Assembly: GCA_011799875.1 (NCBI GenBank) | Contig: CM022302.1 | Span: 524,162,228-524,226,227, forward strand | Direction of reading: 5' to 3' | DNA: 64,000 nt | Origin: Thinopyrum elongatum | Lineage: Eukaryota; Streptophyta; Magnoliopsida; Poales; Poaceae | Shown: positions 12,911 through 26,929 of the stretch, in pieces | How the letters are laid out: every line of letters begins with the position of its first letter | Position numbering within the stretch: position 1 is the stretch's first letter | The notes under the pieces: model-generated | The model's database searches: none | Seen by the model: only the letters and a program-made list of their open reading frames with translations | Told to the model about the DNA's origin: nothing | Made by a program: the position numbers and the translations under genes

Positions 12911-15720
12911 CTTCTTCGTATGATGGTGACAGGCTTATTCGTATAAGTCTCTCGGTCAAAATTATTTAGGCAGGGCACAGCCCTACATGGGCCATGTGAT
13001 GAGCAACACCGTGGATACGGCGTATAGGCTCGTGGTGTCAACTTTGTGTAAATATTTCGTGCGGGCATTACGTACGTCATATTTGGCTCGAGATTCGGCG
13101 GGCGACCGAAATACCGGGCTAGTTTAAATGGCTAGAGAAAATAAATTTCTTTGATTCAATTGGGCACGTGGGGGCAAGCATTTGTGACTGAATTATATTG
13201 GTGCTTTTACTATATGTTTTTAATGCCTGGTGACTAAGGCATGCCATGTGAATGAGTCTGCAACAAATAATCTTTGACCTAGCAAAATGTAGAGGCACAG
13301 TGGCGCAGGGGTGCGATGCGCTTCTACGGTCCATCGGTATATAGTCGAGTGTTTTAGGCGGTTGATTCCGCTAGGCGGGCTCTCGTATAGAATTGTGCAT
13401 ATAAAATGGGTTATAACTCTATGATAGACGACTTTAGGCCGTGGAGGAGGTCGCTGCATCGAAATAGGCACAGCCGGCGTATATCTAGGGTAAGGAACTT
13501 TTAGAGGCGGGCGAGTGGCAGGCCTGCGCTCATGAGGATTAAGATCGTACTGCTCGGTGATCAGGTTCACGGGGTGCTCATAGTCGGGGACTTAATGCCT
13601 AAAATTTTAACATGCATCGCCGTTGTCCCCGTCACTTGCTCATTTGGGGCGCTGGGTCGTTCCAAAAAAAAAAAATCCGGCACGGGGCTCGGGTCGGCCC
13701 TCCCCCCCGTCCGGCCTTAGGGTGCCCGAGCGCACCCACGCGCACAGCGCCGGCCCCTCTGTGTCGTCCGGGTGCCGTCTCCGGTCATCTAGGTCCGAGG
13801 CAATCTCATCAAAAAAAAGATCCGTGGATGCGCCTTCGTGAGTCCACCCGGGATAGAAGTGCCCCCCTTATCTCGTTCCGGGTGCTGCGGCGGCCGCCGT
13901 TCACCGCGAGCTCCGGTGCTGTCTCGATCTGGGCGGCTGCAAACGGCGTGTTGCGGGCAGTAGTCTTGCATGTCACCAACGACGAACCTAGTCTAGCGCG
14001 GGCCACGGCCCAAGGTGCGTCGGGTGGACACTGCGCGTCGCGGGGGGCCATCAGTCTCCTACGTGCTTATGTCGCATCACCGATCCTTGGGCATTTCCGG
14101 CTTTAGCCACGCAGGGTCTGCTGTCTTATAGGTCTGGGCTCCCTACGGGCTCAGGGCCACGCCACGGCAATTAGAGGACACCGGGCGTCCGGGCCTCGTC
14201 ATCAGATTAGCTCACCACCTAGTGCTGCATAGGTCGAATCCGGGACTCTGCACCATCAGGCGGTATCCGGCATATGTGGCGCCCGCCAAAGCTACAGACT
14301 GCCGCTTCGGCGTGGTCTCGAGGCCATAGTATAAGGTCACGCATCGGGTCGCCCCGTGAATGTTCATCAGCGCCGAATGCGCTGGCACGTCTCCCGTCGT
14401 AATAACGAAGTTTCTTAACTCAGTATCTAGCGTATTATGACGTAGGTCAAGAACCCCGCAGGCGGATCTCTTTGGTCTAGAGGCGCGAAGATGCCACTTT
14501 AGAATACGGTCCGGGCGGATTTTTATTTTTTGATGTCGTCTACTGGATTCCCAATAACCTTTAGTGGTCACTATAAGCACTCAGCCATGCCATGCTCATT
14601 AGTTCGCATGCGGCCTCCAAAGTTTCCCAGACGCAAGCTTCCGTCCTAATGGGCCCGTGGCCAGGGTCCTAGTTAGGCCGAACCCGTATTGGCGTGAGGT
14701 GCGCCGTCAAAATTATATGGTTTGTTATTTATATTTAGGTGTTGTATATGCCTGATTAAAGTGTGATTATGGTATGTATGTGAGTGTGTGTGTGGGATGT
14801 AGGGGGTGTTTTGCTTGATAGTGTGTCGTGCTGCATCTGCTTGGATAGTGAGTCGTGTGATGTGTGTGTGTGAATGTGGGTGGGGTGTGATGTTGAGTGT
14901 GGGTCGTGTATGTGTTTGTGTGTGTGTGTGTGTGTGTGGATGGTGTCTCATGTGTGTTGTAGGTGGGAGCGTTGTTCATGCTGCATTGTATGCTCTAGGA
15001 GTGCTAGTTTAAGTGATTATAGATGTGTCTGGAGGTTGGTAGTGTTATTGTGTATTGCATGTGTTGTTTGGACACTAGTGGAACTTGACACATTTATCTT
15101 CATGTCTTGCATGCAGCGACAATGTCGAATGGCTATTTTCTCGAGCAATTGAGTACGTCTAGTAGACATACTCGCGTCTGACAGGAGAGCTGCTTCTAGA
15201 TATGTTGCTGTAATCTCTCTGGCCCCAGTTGGCTGATGTGGGAAAGGACTGCATCCATTTATTTGTAGATAGTCGGGCCTAAATTAGTGCTGGCGGTACC
15301 TTATGGTAGTCTGCCTGTATGGCGAAAGTGATATGTTGATACTCTATATTTATGCGAAGGGGGCAAGGTCGTTTTGGGCATATTTAATCGAACGCGTCAC
15401 TCGTTTCTGAATTGTCGATACGCACGTTCTTGACCGATCGGACAGTCACTGAGGATTGTGCATGGTCCATCTGGTCGTTTTGGCATTGGGCTGTACTAAT
15501 CGATCCTAATAATAAAAAAATTACTTGCTGAGACAGTTGAATTATTCGGCGAGTGTCGCGGTCTATCGGCCTAGAATGTTGTCTGGCTGCGATAGCACAT
15601 GCCGTCCTTGCACAGGTCTTATTGGCGGCGTAGTAGCTGTGCTATTTCTAGAGTTAAGGTCAGAGCGGAGTGTGCTGTCGATATTTTGTGCTTGAGCTCG
15701 GAGTTCAGGCTGCAGGAAAC
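12911..15720 (+). other. Corrupted copy of 37,437-39,030
   Basis: In order one can follow CATGTGATGA(G)CA near 12,995, AATAAATTTCTTTGAT near 13,140, the TGTGTG-rich leader at 14,760-14,960, CTTGCATGCAG near 15,107, TTATTTGTAGAT near 15,260, and a damaged foldback at about 15,400-15,720. The stretch 13,660-14,700 corresponds to the C-rich leader exon but is heavily altered. Confidence 0.6.
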
Positions 15721-18700
15721 GGACCGATTTTTTTTTTTATTAACGTCTGCTTTGCAATGGCCGGCCTCCGCACTGCGCGCTGTCCACTCTCTCGCTACGA
15801 TCGATAGGTGTCTCCGCCGCATAGGGTATCACACGCCGACGGGCCTGTGGTCCCCGGCATGGTCGGCTCGTCAGAAGCGCAGCACCTGGCGTAGCATTTA
15901 CCGCCGGTGCCCGGGAGCAAGGGCTTGTCGGGTCTGCGTCATATCGGACACATTCTAATTCCTCTCGCAATAGTGACTCGTAGTTTTATTCTTCAAATAA
16001 TGTTTGCAAGACATACTTGTTTAGGTTAAGCAAGACGTCAGTGGTGGGGGGGTGCGTAGAGGTTGTAATCGTGTGGTTCGATAGATAGCTGGAGGAAATA
16101 TTTGTTCTGCCTTTAGCCTCCCTGGCGTTGGGTTCGACAGAATCATTTATTTATCGAAGAGGGCTAGAAAACGATCCCCTTATACACTGTGGGTTATTCA
16201 AAACATGTGTGAAGCTTCTTTATAATAATTCTTTTATATCGCCAAACTGACAATTCAAGGCTTAGGTCCTATTGTTCAGTGTGAAGAAGTGTAGCTGGCT
16301 GTGCTCTAAGTGAATGTTCAAATACGGCTTAACAGGTTCTTCGACTGAAACACTGGGTAAAAAATAATATCGAAACATGTCAATTTGGAAACATAGAGGA
16401 CCGACCAGTGCAATGGTCCTCGTGCGAGGTTATCTGGTGGTGGATTAGCGGAATTGGGTGGCCTTTAGGCTCCTATCTAGTAATTTCTGATATTCCTAAG
16501 GGCCTCATGTGGGTTTCTTTGGCATGCTGAGTGTGTGGGAGTTTAAGTCGCGGCGACGTCTCCCGGAAGTTGGAGAGGAATGGGATCCGCTCCTTATAAG
16601 GGTTTCTCTTCTTAACCATGATATTGGAGCTTGAGGTAAGAGAAGAGGCGCCAGCGTGGGCGCAGCAAAAACAACTCCCTGCCTTGCGGCGGCATCTCCG
16701 TCGGCCCCGGCGCCTCGGCAGCGCCACGGCCACGGCCACACGGCTTCTCGCGGCTCGTCACGAACGGGCGCGCGCGGTTGCTGAAAATAGCGCGAGCGTC
16801 ACAACCTTATGGCTTATCTTAATCTTTGGGGGCCAGTCATTAACGGAGAGTTTTTTTCTATTCTGACAAAAGCTGGCCACATCTGAGGTATGTCAGAGAT
16901 TGCGTGGGCTGTGCACGGACTCGTGTATTGCGTGGTAGAGCCCACGTCTCTTGCTTCTGCAACGCGGCTGTGCTCTAAATTAAGTGTGTGCGGTGTCTCC
17001 TAACGATAAAAGCCAGGCCTTTAGGCGAACATATCACATCTGGCTCCACGCCACCTCAAGTGCCTCGACCGTCGTTCGGCTTATGCGCTGCTGCTTATGG
17101 GTCTGCCTGCTGCTGCTGCTGCTCTGCTTTGCCTCTGCAGTCCGCCGGTGCCCTCCATCCTGTCGGGCGTCGGCAGCGCGTACACTGGTAGACAGAAGCC
17201 TACGGGAGAGGTTAGAGTTGCAGGTCTCTTCCGAAGAAACTCTGTCCCATCTCCTCTCTCCCTGATGCCTGTACGTGAGAGTGGGGGGCGAGATAGGTTT
17301 TTGGCATGCGACCTCTTATCTCCTGCGACCTTAGCTTTCCTCCTATCCTCTACTTTGCTTTCCGGTTCCTTTCCTCTACACTTTATCTGTCCGGGTGGTT
17401 GTCGGTCCTCATCATCAAACCATGGTCGTTGGCAAGTCCGAAGCGCTGAGCGTCTCTCTCGCCTGCGCGCGGCGGAGAAGGTTTCTTTCGGTGCTGACAG
17501 AGAAGCTGCGCTTAATAATAATGAACAGCTGGCTTGCTTTGCTTTGCATCATGCTGTTTCGCGACTCTCATGCCCGCGTTTCCCGATGTGAGTCTCTTGC
17601 GCATAGATATACTAGCACCTACTATCCCGAGGCTCCTTCGCCCCCATCGCCTTCTCCCCTTGCTAACTTTACGGAGGCCCTGCGGTCGCCTAAGGCGCTT
17701 CCGTCGCCAGCCCGCTGCTTATCACTCCGCGGTGTGTACGAGGATCTTCTGTGCCCTAAGGTGTCTCGGGCTCTGCTACTCAGCGCTAGGGTTTCTGGCC
17801 CGTGGCCTATAGCTGGTAGGTTATACACGTTTATTATGAATGAATTTTTATTATATCCCGCTCCTATTTGTTTCGTATTAGCTATTACAACAGCAGCAAT
17901 GGGGTAGATTTGCTTCTACTGTTTGGTCGCGAGTATACGTGCTATGTTTAGATTCAGAATCAGTATAACACAATTAATATCGTTATATTTAGTCATGCCA
18001 TGGCTTATTGAATTTATATCTATGGATTAATTAGGTCCAGAAAATTGCCTATTTATGCTTATTTCATAGGCTAATGAATCATCGTGCACTAGCACATATG
18101 TTACACCCGATGGGCATGCTAAAAATATAATACAAAATGGTGCACACCATGATGCGTTAGCGCACTTTTTGTTATCCATTTAATGGGCTAACGAAAATTA
18201 AAAAAATAAAACTATTAAAAACAACTAACTACAACACTTAAGTAAGCTACTAATACCTGGCGGGGCTTCCACATCACTGTCCTGAGTAACATGCGGCTTA
18301 GATTATGAGTCTACAATACATAAAGCACACCGACGTAAAAATGGCGACATAACACAATTAACAAACCTAGAAAATACGGATCTTCGCTGACATGAAGGGT
18401 TGATTCTATGATACCTGCTATAGAGTATCATGAAAAGGATTCTAAGCCACTAAAACAATGGTGTCCGCATTTGCCAGGCAAATTTATATATATTAAGAGG
18501 TTTGGAGCTACAAACCTATGTCATGGGTGTGTGATAATTTTCTGGTCTTTCCTAAGGATTACTAAGCTAGATGGTTATTGTTGCGATCGGCATGCATGGA
18601 CTCGATCGGATGAAAATGAACAAGGAATTTGTTTCGAGACTTTTTATGGCTTTATAAAAGAAAAAATAAAATGATTTAGAGTAAAAAATTTCAATGTAGC

Positions 18701-21700
18701 AGTAATGCCCTCAAAAAAAGCGACTAAGTAGATATCCAGGGCATGACACATGATATTTAGATAGATGGACAGGCGCCTCTCGACATATTATAAAGAATAT
18801 TTTTACTGGTGATTAGGCAGTGAGGTAAGTAAAACATATGTTAGGTAGTGTTAGTTATTTTATTTGTTGCACCGCCCATTCAGAATATCGCCCCTTAGAA
18901 AAGATTTACATAGGTAATATTGTATTACGGGATGTCTTTAAAGTTCCAATTAGTATATTGATAAGCTGACATCATTTTTTTTTTCTACTTTACTGAATCA
19001 TAGAAGATGTAGATATGTATGAAGAAATGTTTCTATAATAATTATGAACATTCCATAGCATAAAAAAATAATGTGGTTCTAGGGTCTATTTGTATAAAAT
19101 ACAATACTATTGAGACGCTAATAAGTGGCATATATAGATATATTTATTAATTGTATATGTATTACATTTAATTTTTCATTGGGAGCTATTCTAATTATTT
19201 ATTTATAATTATTTGTATAATTAAGAAGATTCATTTTATAAAATAATAGTTATAAATAATACTAATAATCTAGACGATAGAAGTGCATTATATTTATATT
19301 AATAAATATCATAATAAGGCGCAAAAGAAGGAAGCCCCGTGGCATCTGAAGAATTTGTCTAAATATGGAATAACGACGAGATTAATACAATACTTAATAA
19401 TAATAATTTTAATCTAAAAAAAAAAAAAAAAAATAAAAAGTTTTTTTAATCCTAATTAAAATAAATTCATAAAAAAAAAATACGTCGAGAATAAAAAACG
19501 CGCCTTGGGGCAAAATGCGCCGTGTCATAGCTCCTACTGTTTGAATAAAGGGTTTTTTTTTTTTTTTTTAGAGCAAGCAATTTGTTTATAAATCTTTGCC
19601 CCCACCAAAAAGAAGTTCTTTAATTATTACAACTTGGCATCACCACAGTGCAGACGTCTTTAATATATTTATGCGGCGCTCATATTATTTATAATGATGG
19701 AAAAATGGGGCGCGACCTTTGTTCCTTTGCCCTTAGCATCCTCATCACGCGTAAATTCACTAAAAAACTAACTAAATAAAAAAAACAAACTAAAAAAAGG
19801 CAGCTACAAGCAACAAGAGGTGCCGGCCGGAGGAGGAAGGGGCCAGGATAGGAGGTATCACTAGTCTTAGTACACTGGCGAAGTATGACAGTGGGCGCCA
19901 TTTTTGTGGCCGAGGTAGGTTAGGTTCGATCTCGCGCCGCGATATTGCATGTTCTGCTGGGCGTATGTTAGTTTTCCCCCATGGACCATGCCGGCTCGAT
20001 CATTCCTTGGTACTCTCTATGTCCGACACGTCACAGCCGCCATGGCGAGGTACATAAGATCTCTGAGATCAACTAAAAATCGTGTGCCCCGTTCCGCAAC
20101 TGCTAACGCAATGTGTGTTCTACTTGGTGGTTCGGCCTTGAGCGTCACCCACTCTGCCACCGCCCTAGCGCAGGCCGGCAGCTTCAACTGTCCTCCGGAA
20201 CTCAAGTCTTCGCCCTGATACTGCCCGGCTGCTGCTGCGTCCCGCTACACCCGGACATCGTCGTAGCATAATATGTGTAAAACTTATCATGTCGGGTGGC
20301 TCACAACCCGCTGGAGCTTAAATTGCTCGCGCGTTCAGCTTTGTCTCGCACCAGAGGGGTCGCATGTTACGGTGCACTCTTGAAAGTACGTCACAGGTCG
20401 TGCAGATTAGGTCTCACCAAGATGGCGGGGCCCGGCTAGGGCGTCAACAGTGAAGGCTCCTGTCCCGCTTGATCTATGACGGGACATCGAGCTGAGCGAT
20501 GGTGAGGCTTATGCGTCGGACGGGGTCGGGTGGTCAAGGCGGCGTGGTTGCTTGTCCTAGCGCCCCGGCTCTGTGCTAGGCGACGGAGGAACGGCGCGCG
20601 GTGCGGCGAAGTTGAGGATCGAGGGTGTTCACGGAAGGAGGGCATGCGAGGCAGTAGAGGAAGGGCCCGTGGCTTGCGACCGATCGACGTGGCCCGCAAG
20701 CTCCGAGGGACTGGTTGGCGAGTGGAGAAGTTCGCCGTGCCGAGTCGCCAACGAGGCCTGTCCCGCGAAGGGCGCCTTTGGGTGACCTTGGAGGCAGGCC
20801 CGCTTAAGTTTAAACGGGCCAGCTTGGCAAAGCTGTGCGAGTAGAAGCGTGAGGAGTTCCAGTCCGGCGGTGTGGCGTACCGAGGTGCGTGGGCCATGCC
20901 GCGCCGCGCGCACCCGATGGGAGGGCCGATGGGTCGTGGAACGGGCGACTTGATATGGAGTGGTCGCGCGGGTGGATGGTATCTCCGTTCGACGCTAAAA
21001 AAAAACAAGATAAAAAAAAAAAAAAGATAAAAAAAAAAAAAAAAAAAAGCACGCGTCTCCAAGTCCACGGTGCGAGCGGAATCGTGCCGTGTGGTCAAAC
21101 CGCGCATCAGGCTGCGCTCCGTGGAGGAGGACGGACGCCGACGACGAGGCAGGATCAGGCACACGAGAAATAATTATACCATCACCTAATCCCGTCTGGT
21201 GTGCCCAACAGTAACTAAGCTACTCCTTTCCGTTCCCAAATTATGTTGACTGCAGATTTAATCTCTAGATAGCGGATGTATCTAGATTCGCTCATTCCCC
21301 CGGCTGCCGTTCATAAATTAGTCTGACATCAGATTTGATGCTAGATATCAGATTAGTGGCATCTAGTACTATTAGTGGGAAGTACGCCGCAAGGATTAGC
21401 TGCCATCGCACCACCGACGCTCCGTCGTGTTGGGGTGGGGCCGCTGGTGCAGTTGCGTATACCGCGATATAGTCCTATCGATGGTGTATTCATATAATAT
21501 CCCTTCCGATGCAATGGAGTAGTTATGGTGAATCAGTTAATGGGGAGGCTTCGAGACAATGAGTAAATATAATTGTATGAAACTGCTGTGATGACTTGGC
21601 AAAATATGGTGCATAGAGACGCGACCTCGATTGGCATGGACTAGACGAGCTGTAAAATAAAATGCAAGAACTAATGACATAAACACGGAGGCAACGGCCG

Positions 21701-22632
21701 GTGTATTAGGTGATTTGCGAAAATATGTTAGTGATGGTACAAATATGTTAAATTTGATTGGTGATGTACATTTAAGTTGAATTGGTAGGGAGGGATTCAT
21801 GGGCGGTTTCTCTTTGTTTCTATATTGTTCTAAAATATGATTTAGTGATTGCTTGGTCATAATTTGTAGAAAGTGTAATCTAGATCGAGCTTGGTCAAGA
21901 CAAGGAGGTGTCTATCTTTTCTCAGCAGTTAGATTCGAAGTGCGTGCGCCCCTGCTCCTTCTTCTTTGGAGGAAAAGGGGGCAGGAATAAACTGATGGAC
22001 AAAACCATGGGCATAATGAGACTTCTCGTCCCACATGTCACACCTTATAAGGTTTGCAGATCTGTGCATCTCTCTATCCTCTGCTAGGGCGCCAGTTTGG
22101 TTGGCTCCTGCACGTTGTTTTTTTTTTCAAGATCTGCTTAATGTTTTTCAATTCCGTTGCATCATCTGGCCATATGAGACCTAGGCTGAGTCATAATAAT
22201 ATGATTAATGTGGGCCAAAATGGGATGTTTTGGTGTCTGCATATTGTCTTTCCTAACACTAACTTTTTTTCATTCTCTACTGTCTTTTCGCTATTCTAGT
22301 AACATATGCGAGACCGTATGGCGCACATTTATACTATATATATGGGCGCTTGGCTGTATTTTTGGGTTGGCCTGCATGAGTGTTATGATGTGGGCTGCAG
22401 TTTGTTGTGGTTGTGCAGCATTCATTTGACTGTTCCAGTAACCTTGTACTCTATGATGGTGAGGCTTACCTCCATCTAACCGCACCCAAACGAGTGTCTG
22501 CATTTTCCATATAACCAAAAATACGATGCACAGAAGAGAAGAGTAAAATACAAATACTAGAATCAGCACAATGAACCATGTAGGCGTGATGATACCCCTG
22601 TGCTTCCTCCACCATTGCGGGGGGGGGGGGGT
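15721..22632. other. Unassigned sequence, probably low quality
   Basis: I see no homology I can defend here. Composition swings sharply: C/T-rich with CTG runs at 17,050-17,830, AT-rich at 17,950-19,700 with A and T runs at 19,417 and 19,553, GC-rich at 20,430-21,170 with an A-rich tract at 20,995-21,050, then more ordinary AT-rich DNA from 21,180. A run of G at 22,619-22,631 abuts the first clean repeat unit. The longest frame (20,436-21,164, minus) is Arg/Pro-rich with a Phe run and looks like a GC artefact. The missing 5' end of the large CACTA may lie within or left of this stretch. Confidence 0.5.
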
Positions 22633-25600
22633 TTTGGAATAACCGACGGACGTGCTTGACGTGACACATGCCTCACGAACCACACATATGGGTGGGAACG
22701 TCGAGGACCGACTGCGTTCGTCCACGAGACCGAGTCTTCGGTGGGCGATCCTGTGACAGAATGGGCTTAGACTTGGTCTGTCATCTCGTGACGACCTGCC
22801 GTAACACGAAGAAGCAATTGTTCACCTTGGCCTACCCCCTCTCGGTGCCGGTCAATGCCCTAGACCGTTGGGGCCACCGGATGGGTGCTCGGTCTTTAGA
22901 ACTGCCCGAGGGGAGAGGGTGGACCACAACTACATGCGCAAGGCCCCATGCATATGCATGCAAATGGGTGGAGTGTTGTTGGAATAACTTACGCACGTCC
23001 TTGACGTGACACATGCCTCATGAACCACACAGACGGGCAGGAACGTCGAGGACAGGCTACGTTCATCCGCGAGACCGTGTCTTTGGAGGGCGATCCTATG
23101 ACAGAACGGGCTTAGACTTGGTCTGTCATCTCGCGATGACCTACCGTAACACGAAGAAGCATTTGTTCACCGTGGCCTACCCCCTCTCGGCGCCGGTCAA
23201 CACCCTAGACCGCCGGGGCCACCGGATGGGTGCTCGGTCTATAGAACCGGGCGAGGGCCATCTGAAAAGCAGAAAACAACACGGTAACTATAATGTTGTA
23301 AGGTGGTTTGCCAAGCATGGAAGAACACAACAGAAAAATTATAAGACATATTATCGAGAATGCGCACAAAGGGAGAAGAGAATTGTTCTAGTTTGGCACT
23401 CTCTTTGCCGAGAGTGACTCTCGGTAAAGGTGGGCATTGCCGAGAGCCGGCAATCGACCCTCGGTAACCACTGCTCTAATTCTTTATTTTCCTTCTATTT
23501 GTGTTTTTATTTGGCACTCTCTTTTTGTATCTGATATTTCAAATGTTTTCATGACTAGACTTTGAAAATGCCATGACTTTTGAAAAAAAAATTCTATGAA
23601 AATGACTTTTTGATGACTTATATATATGTTTTTGGCTAGATTTGTTCAAAACACAACTTTAAAGACTGTAAAGTAAAAAACATGAGAATGGTGACCCGCC
23701 GTAACACAAAGAAGCAGCTATTCACCGTGGGCTACCCTCTCTCGGTGCCTTTCAATGCCCTAGATCGCCGGAGCCACCGGATGGGTCCTCGGTCTAGAAA
23801 CCGCCCGAGGGGGGAGGGGGGACCACACCTGCATGCGCAAGGCCCCATGCATATCCTGGCAAGTGGGTGGTGTGTGTTGTTGTAATAACCTACGCACGTC
23901 CTTGACGTGACACATGCCTCACGAACCGCATATACAGGCGGGAACGTCGAGGACTGGCTGCGTTCGTCCGCGAGACCGAGTCTTCGGTGGGTGATCCTGT
24001 GACAGAACGGGATTAGACTTGGTCTGTCATTTCGCGACGACCTGCCGTAACACGAAGAAGCAGTTGTTCACCGTGGCCTACCCCCTCTTGGTGCCGGTCA
24101 ACGCCTTAGACCGCCGGGTCCATCGAAAGGGTGCTCGGTCTGTCGAACCGGGTGAGGGCCATCTGAAAAGCAGAAAACAAGACGGTAACTATAATGTTGT
24201 AAGGTGGTTTGCCAAGCATGGAAGAAAACAACAAAAAAAGTATAAGACATATTATCGAGAATGCACACAAAGGGAGAAGAGAAACGTTGTAGGTTTGGCA
24301 CTCTCTTTGCCGACAGTGACTCTCGGTAAAGGTGGGCAATGCCGAGAGCCGACAATCGACCCTCGGTAACCACTGCTCTAATTCTTTATTTTCCATCTAT
24401 TTGTGTTTTTATTTGGCACTCACTTTTTGTATCTGATATTTCAAATGTTTTTATGACTAGAATTTGAAAATGCCATGACTTTTGATGAACTTTTTCTATG
24501 AAAATGACTTTTTGATGACTTATAAATATATGTTTTGGGCTAGATTTGTTCAAAACTCAACTTTAAAGACTGTAAAGTAAAAAACATGAGAACGTTGACC
24601 TGCCGTAACACGAAGAAGCAGGTATTCACTGTGGGCTACCCTCTCTCGGTGCCGGTCAACGCCCTAGACCGCCGGAGCCACCGGATGGGTCCTCGGTCTG
24701 GAAACCACCCGAGGGGTGAGGGGGACCACACCTGCATGCGCAAGACCCCATGCATATGCATGCAAGTGGGTGGTGTGTTGCTGAAATAACCTACGCACGT
24801 CCTTGACGTGACACATGCCTCACGAACCACACAGACAGGCGGGAGCGTCGAGGACCGGCTGCGTTCGTCCGCAAGACCGAGTCTTCGGTGGGCGATCCTG
24901 TGACAGAACTGGCTTAGACTTGGTCTGTCATCTCGCGACGACCTGCCTACACAAGAAGGGCAGTTTGTTTCACCGTGGCCTACCCCCTCTCGGTGCCGAT
25001 CAACACCCTAGACTGCCGGGGCCACCGGATGGGTCCTCGGTCTGGAAACCGCCCGAGGGGGGAGGGGGGACCACACCTGCATGCGCAAGGCCCCATGCAT
25101 ATGCATGCAAGTGGGTGGTGTGTTGTTGGAATAACCTACGCATGTCCTTGACGTGACACATGCCTCACGAACCACAGAGACGGGCGGGAACGTCGAGGAC
25201 CGGCTGCGTTGTCCATGAGACCGAGTCTTCGATGGGCGATCCTGTGACAGAACGGGCTTAGACTTGGTCTGTGATCTCGCGACGACCTGCCGTAACACGA
25301 AGAAGCAGTTGTTCACCGTGGCCTACCCCCTCTCGGTGCCGGTCAACGCCCTAGACCGCCGGGGCCACCGGATGGGTCCTCGATCTGGAAACCACCCGAG
25401 GGGGGAGGGGGACCTGACCTGCATGCGCAAGGCTCCATGCGTATGCATGCAAATGGGTGGTGTGTTGTTGGAATAACCTACGCACGTCCTTGACGTGACA
25501 CATGCCTCACGAACCACATAGACGGGCGGGAACGTCGAGGACCGGCTGCGTTCGTCCATGAGACCGAGTCTTCGGTGGGCGATCCTATGACAGAACGGGC

Positions 25601-26663
25601 TTAGACTTGGTATGTCATCTCGCGATGACCTGCTGTAACACGAAGAAGCAGTTGTTCATCGTGGCCTACCCCCTCTCGGTGCCGGTCAACGCCCTAGACC
25701 GCCGGGGCCACCGGATGGGTGCTCAGTCTGTAGAACCGGGCAAAGGCCATCTGAAAAGTAGAAAACAAGACGGTAATTATAATGTGGTAAGGTGGTTTGC
25801 CAAGCATGGAAGAAAACAACAAAAACAGTATAAGACAAATTATCAAGAATGCACACATCTTTGCCGAGAGTGACTCTCGGTAAAGGTGGGCATTGCCGAG
25901 AGCCGGCAATCGACCCTCGGTAACCACTGCCGTAATTCTTTATTTTCCTTCTATTTGTGTTTTTATTTGGCACTCTCTTTTTGTATCTGATATTTCAAAT
26001 GTTTTTATGACTAGACTTTGAAAATGCCATGACTTTTGATGAACTTTTTCTATGAAAATGACTTTTTGATGACTTATATATATGTTTTGGGCTAGATTTG
26101 TTCAAAACTCAACTTTAAGGACTGTAAAGTAAAAAACATGAGAACGGTGACCTGCCGTAACACGAAGAAGCAGGTATTCACTGTGGGCTACCTTCTCTCG
26201 GTGCCGGTCAACGCCCTAGACCGCCGGAGCGACCGGATGAGTCCTCGGTCTGGAAACCGCCCGAGGGGGAGGAGGACCACACCTGCATGCGCAAGGCCCC
26301 ATGCATATGCATGCAAGTGGGTGGTGTATTGTTTAAACAACCTACGCACGTCCTTGACGTGACACATGCCTCACGAACCACACAGATGGGCGGGAACGTC
26401 GAGGACCGGCTGCGTTCGTCCGCAAGACCGAGTCTTCGGTGGGCGATCCTGTGACAGAACGGGCTTAGACTTGGTCTGTCATCTCGCGACGACCTGCCGT
26501 AACACAAAGAAGCAGTTGTTCACCCTGGCCTACCCCCTCTCGGTGTCGGTCAACGCCCTAGACTGCCGGGGCCACCGGATGGGTCCTCGGTCTGGAAACC
26601 GCCCAAGGGGGGAGGGGGGACCACACCTGCATGCGCAAGGCCCCATGCATATGCATGCAAGTG
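22633..26663 (+). repeat. Tandem array of ~345-bp units with ~440-bp variant segments (left part)
   Basis: The landmark CGTAACACGAAGAAGCA or a variant recurs near 22,800, 23,145, 23,700, 24,046, 24,604, 25,291, 25,634, 26,156 and 26,498, with one damaged copy near 24,950. Basic spacing is 341-346 bp. At 23,256-23,693, 24,156-24,600 and 25,744-26,150 a different ~440-bp segment replaces the usual second half. That segment holds a palindrome built on GCCGAGAGTGACTCTCGG. Each basic unit also holds ATGCATATGCAT and TTGACGTGACAC. It appears to be a 5' subterminal repeat region of the large CACTA. The short frames are repeat translations, not genes. Confidence 0.85.
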
Positions 26664-26692
26664 CACTACAAGAAATATGTCAACTTGTGACC
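26664..26692 (+). repeat. Left terminal inverted repeat of the Pack-CACTA
   Basis: CACTACAAGAAATATGTC opens the repeat, followed by AACTTGTGACC. It pairs with 34,923-34,951 with a single T/C difference. The target duplication GTG precedes it. Confidence 0.93.
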
Positions 26693-26929
26693 TTCTGTCA
26701 GTGACCCTGGAAGAATTGGTCATAAATCTACGACCATTTGAGACCAATTGGTCAAAAGTTGTTCGGGGGCTCCAAACCCTAAACTATAACGACCATTTTG
26801 GTCGAACAGGTCGTAATTTCCTTAGACAAAATGGTCGTAAAGCAAACAATACTGGCCTGCTGCCTTATTTCTAGCTGATAACGACCAATATAGATGGTCA
26901 TAGCCTTGTAAATTGTGGTGCATTGCTTT

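Larger units (their letters stand above)
1..15720 (+). other. Degraded collinear copy of 27,930-39,030 (probable assembly artefact)
   Basis: The order of landmarks here follows 27,930-39,030 on the same strand: the ~660-bp array, captured gene fragments, the right end of the Pack-CACTA, the ~345-bp array, the 505-bp duplication, the GT-rich leader and the foldback. Position 2 matches 27,930, about 8,410 matches 34,946, about 12,120 matches 37,170, about 14,706 matches 38,300, and about 15,665 matches 38,980. About 11.1 kb of clean sequence is stretched to 15.7 kb. Insertions, homopolymer expansions and scrambled bases grow from a few percent at the left to very heavy at the right. Variants specific to the clean locus are kept, for example GAGGTAGCTGCAG at 1,457 and 29,379, and TTGTTGCAATA beside the transposon end. 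Copying across unrelated element boundaries argues against transposition. I infer uncorrected long-read sequence; a true segmental duplication is less likely. Confidence 0.85.

Noticed and set aside
20436..21164. 242-codon minus-strand frame
   Set aside because: It is Arg/Pro-rich with a Phe run from an A-tract, has no recognisable domain, and lies in probable low-quality GC-rich sequence.
23013..23417. 134-codon frame and its many relatives between 22,668 and 36,695
   Set aside because: They are equivalent positions of the 345-bp repeat, read on both strands, with no domain.
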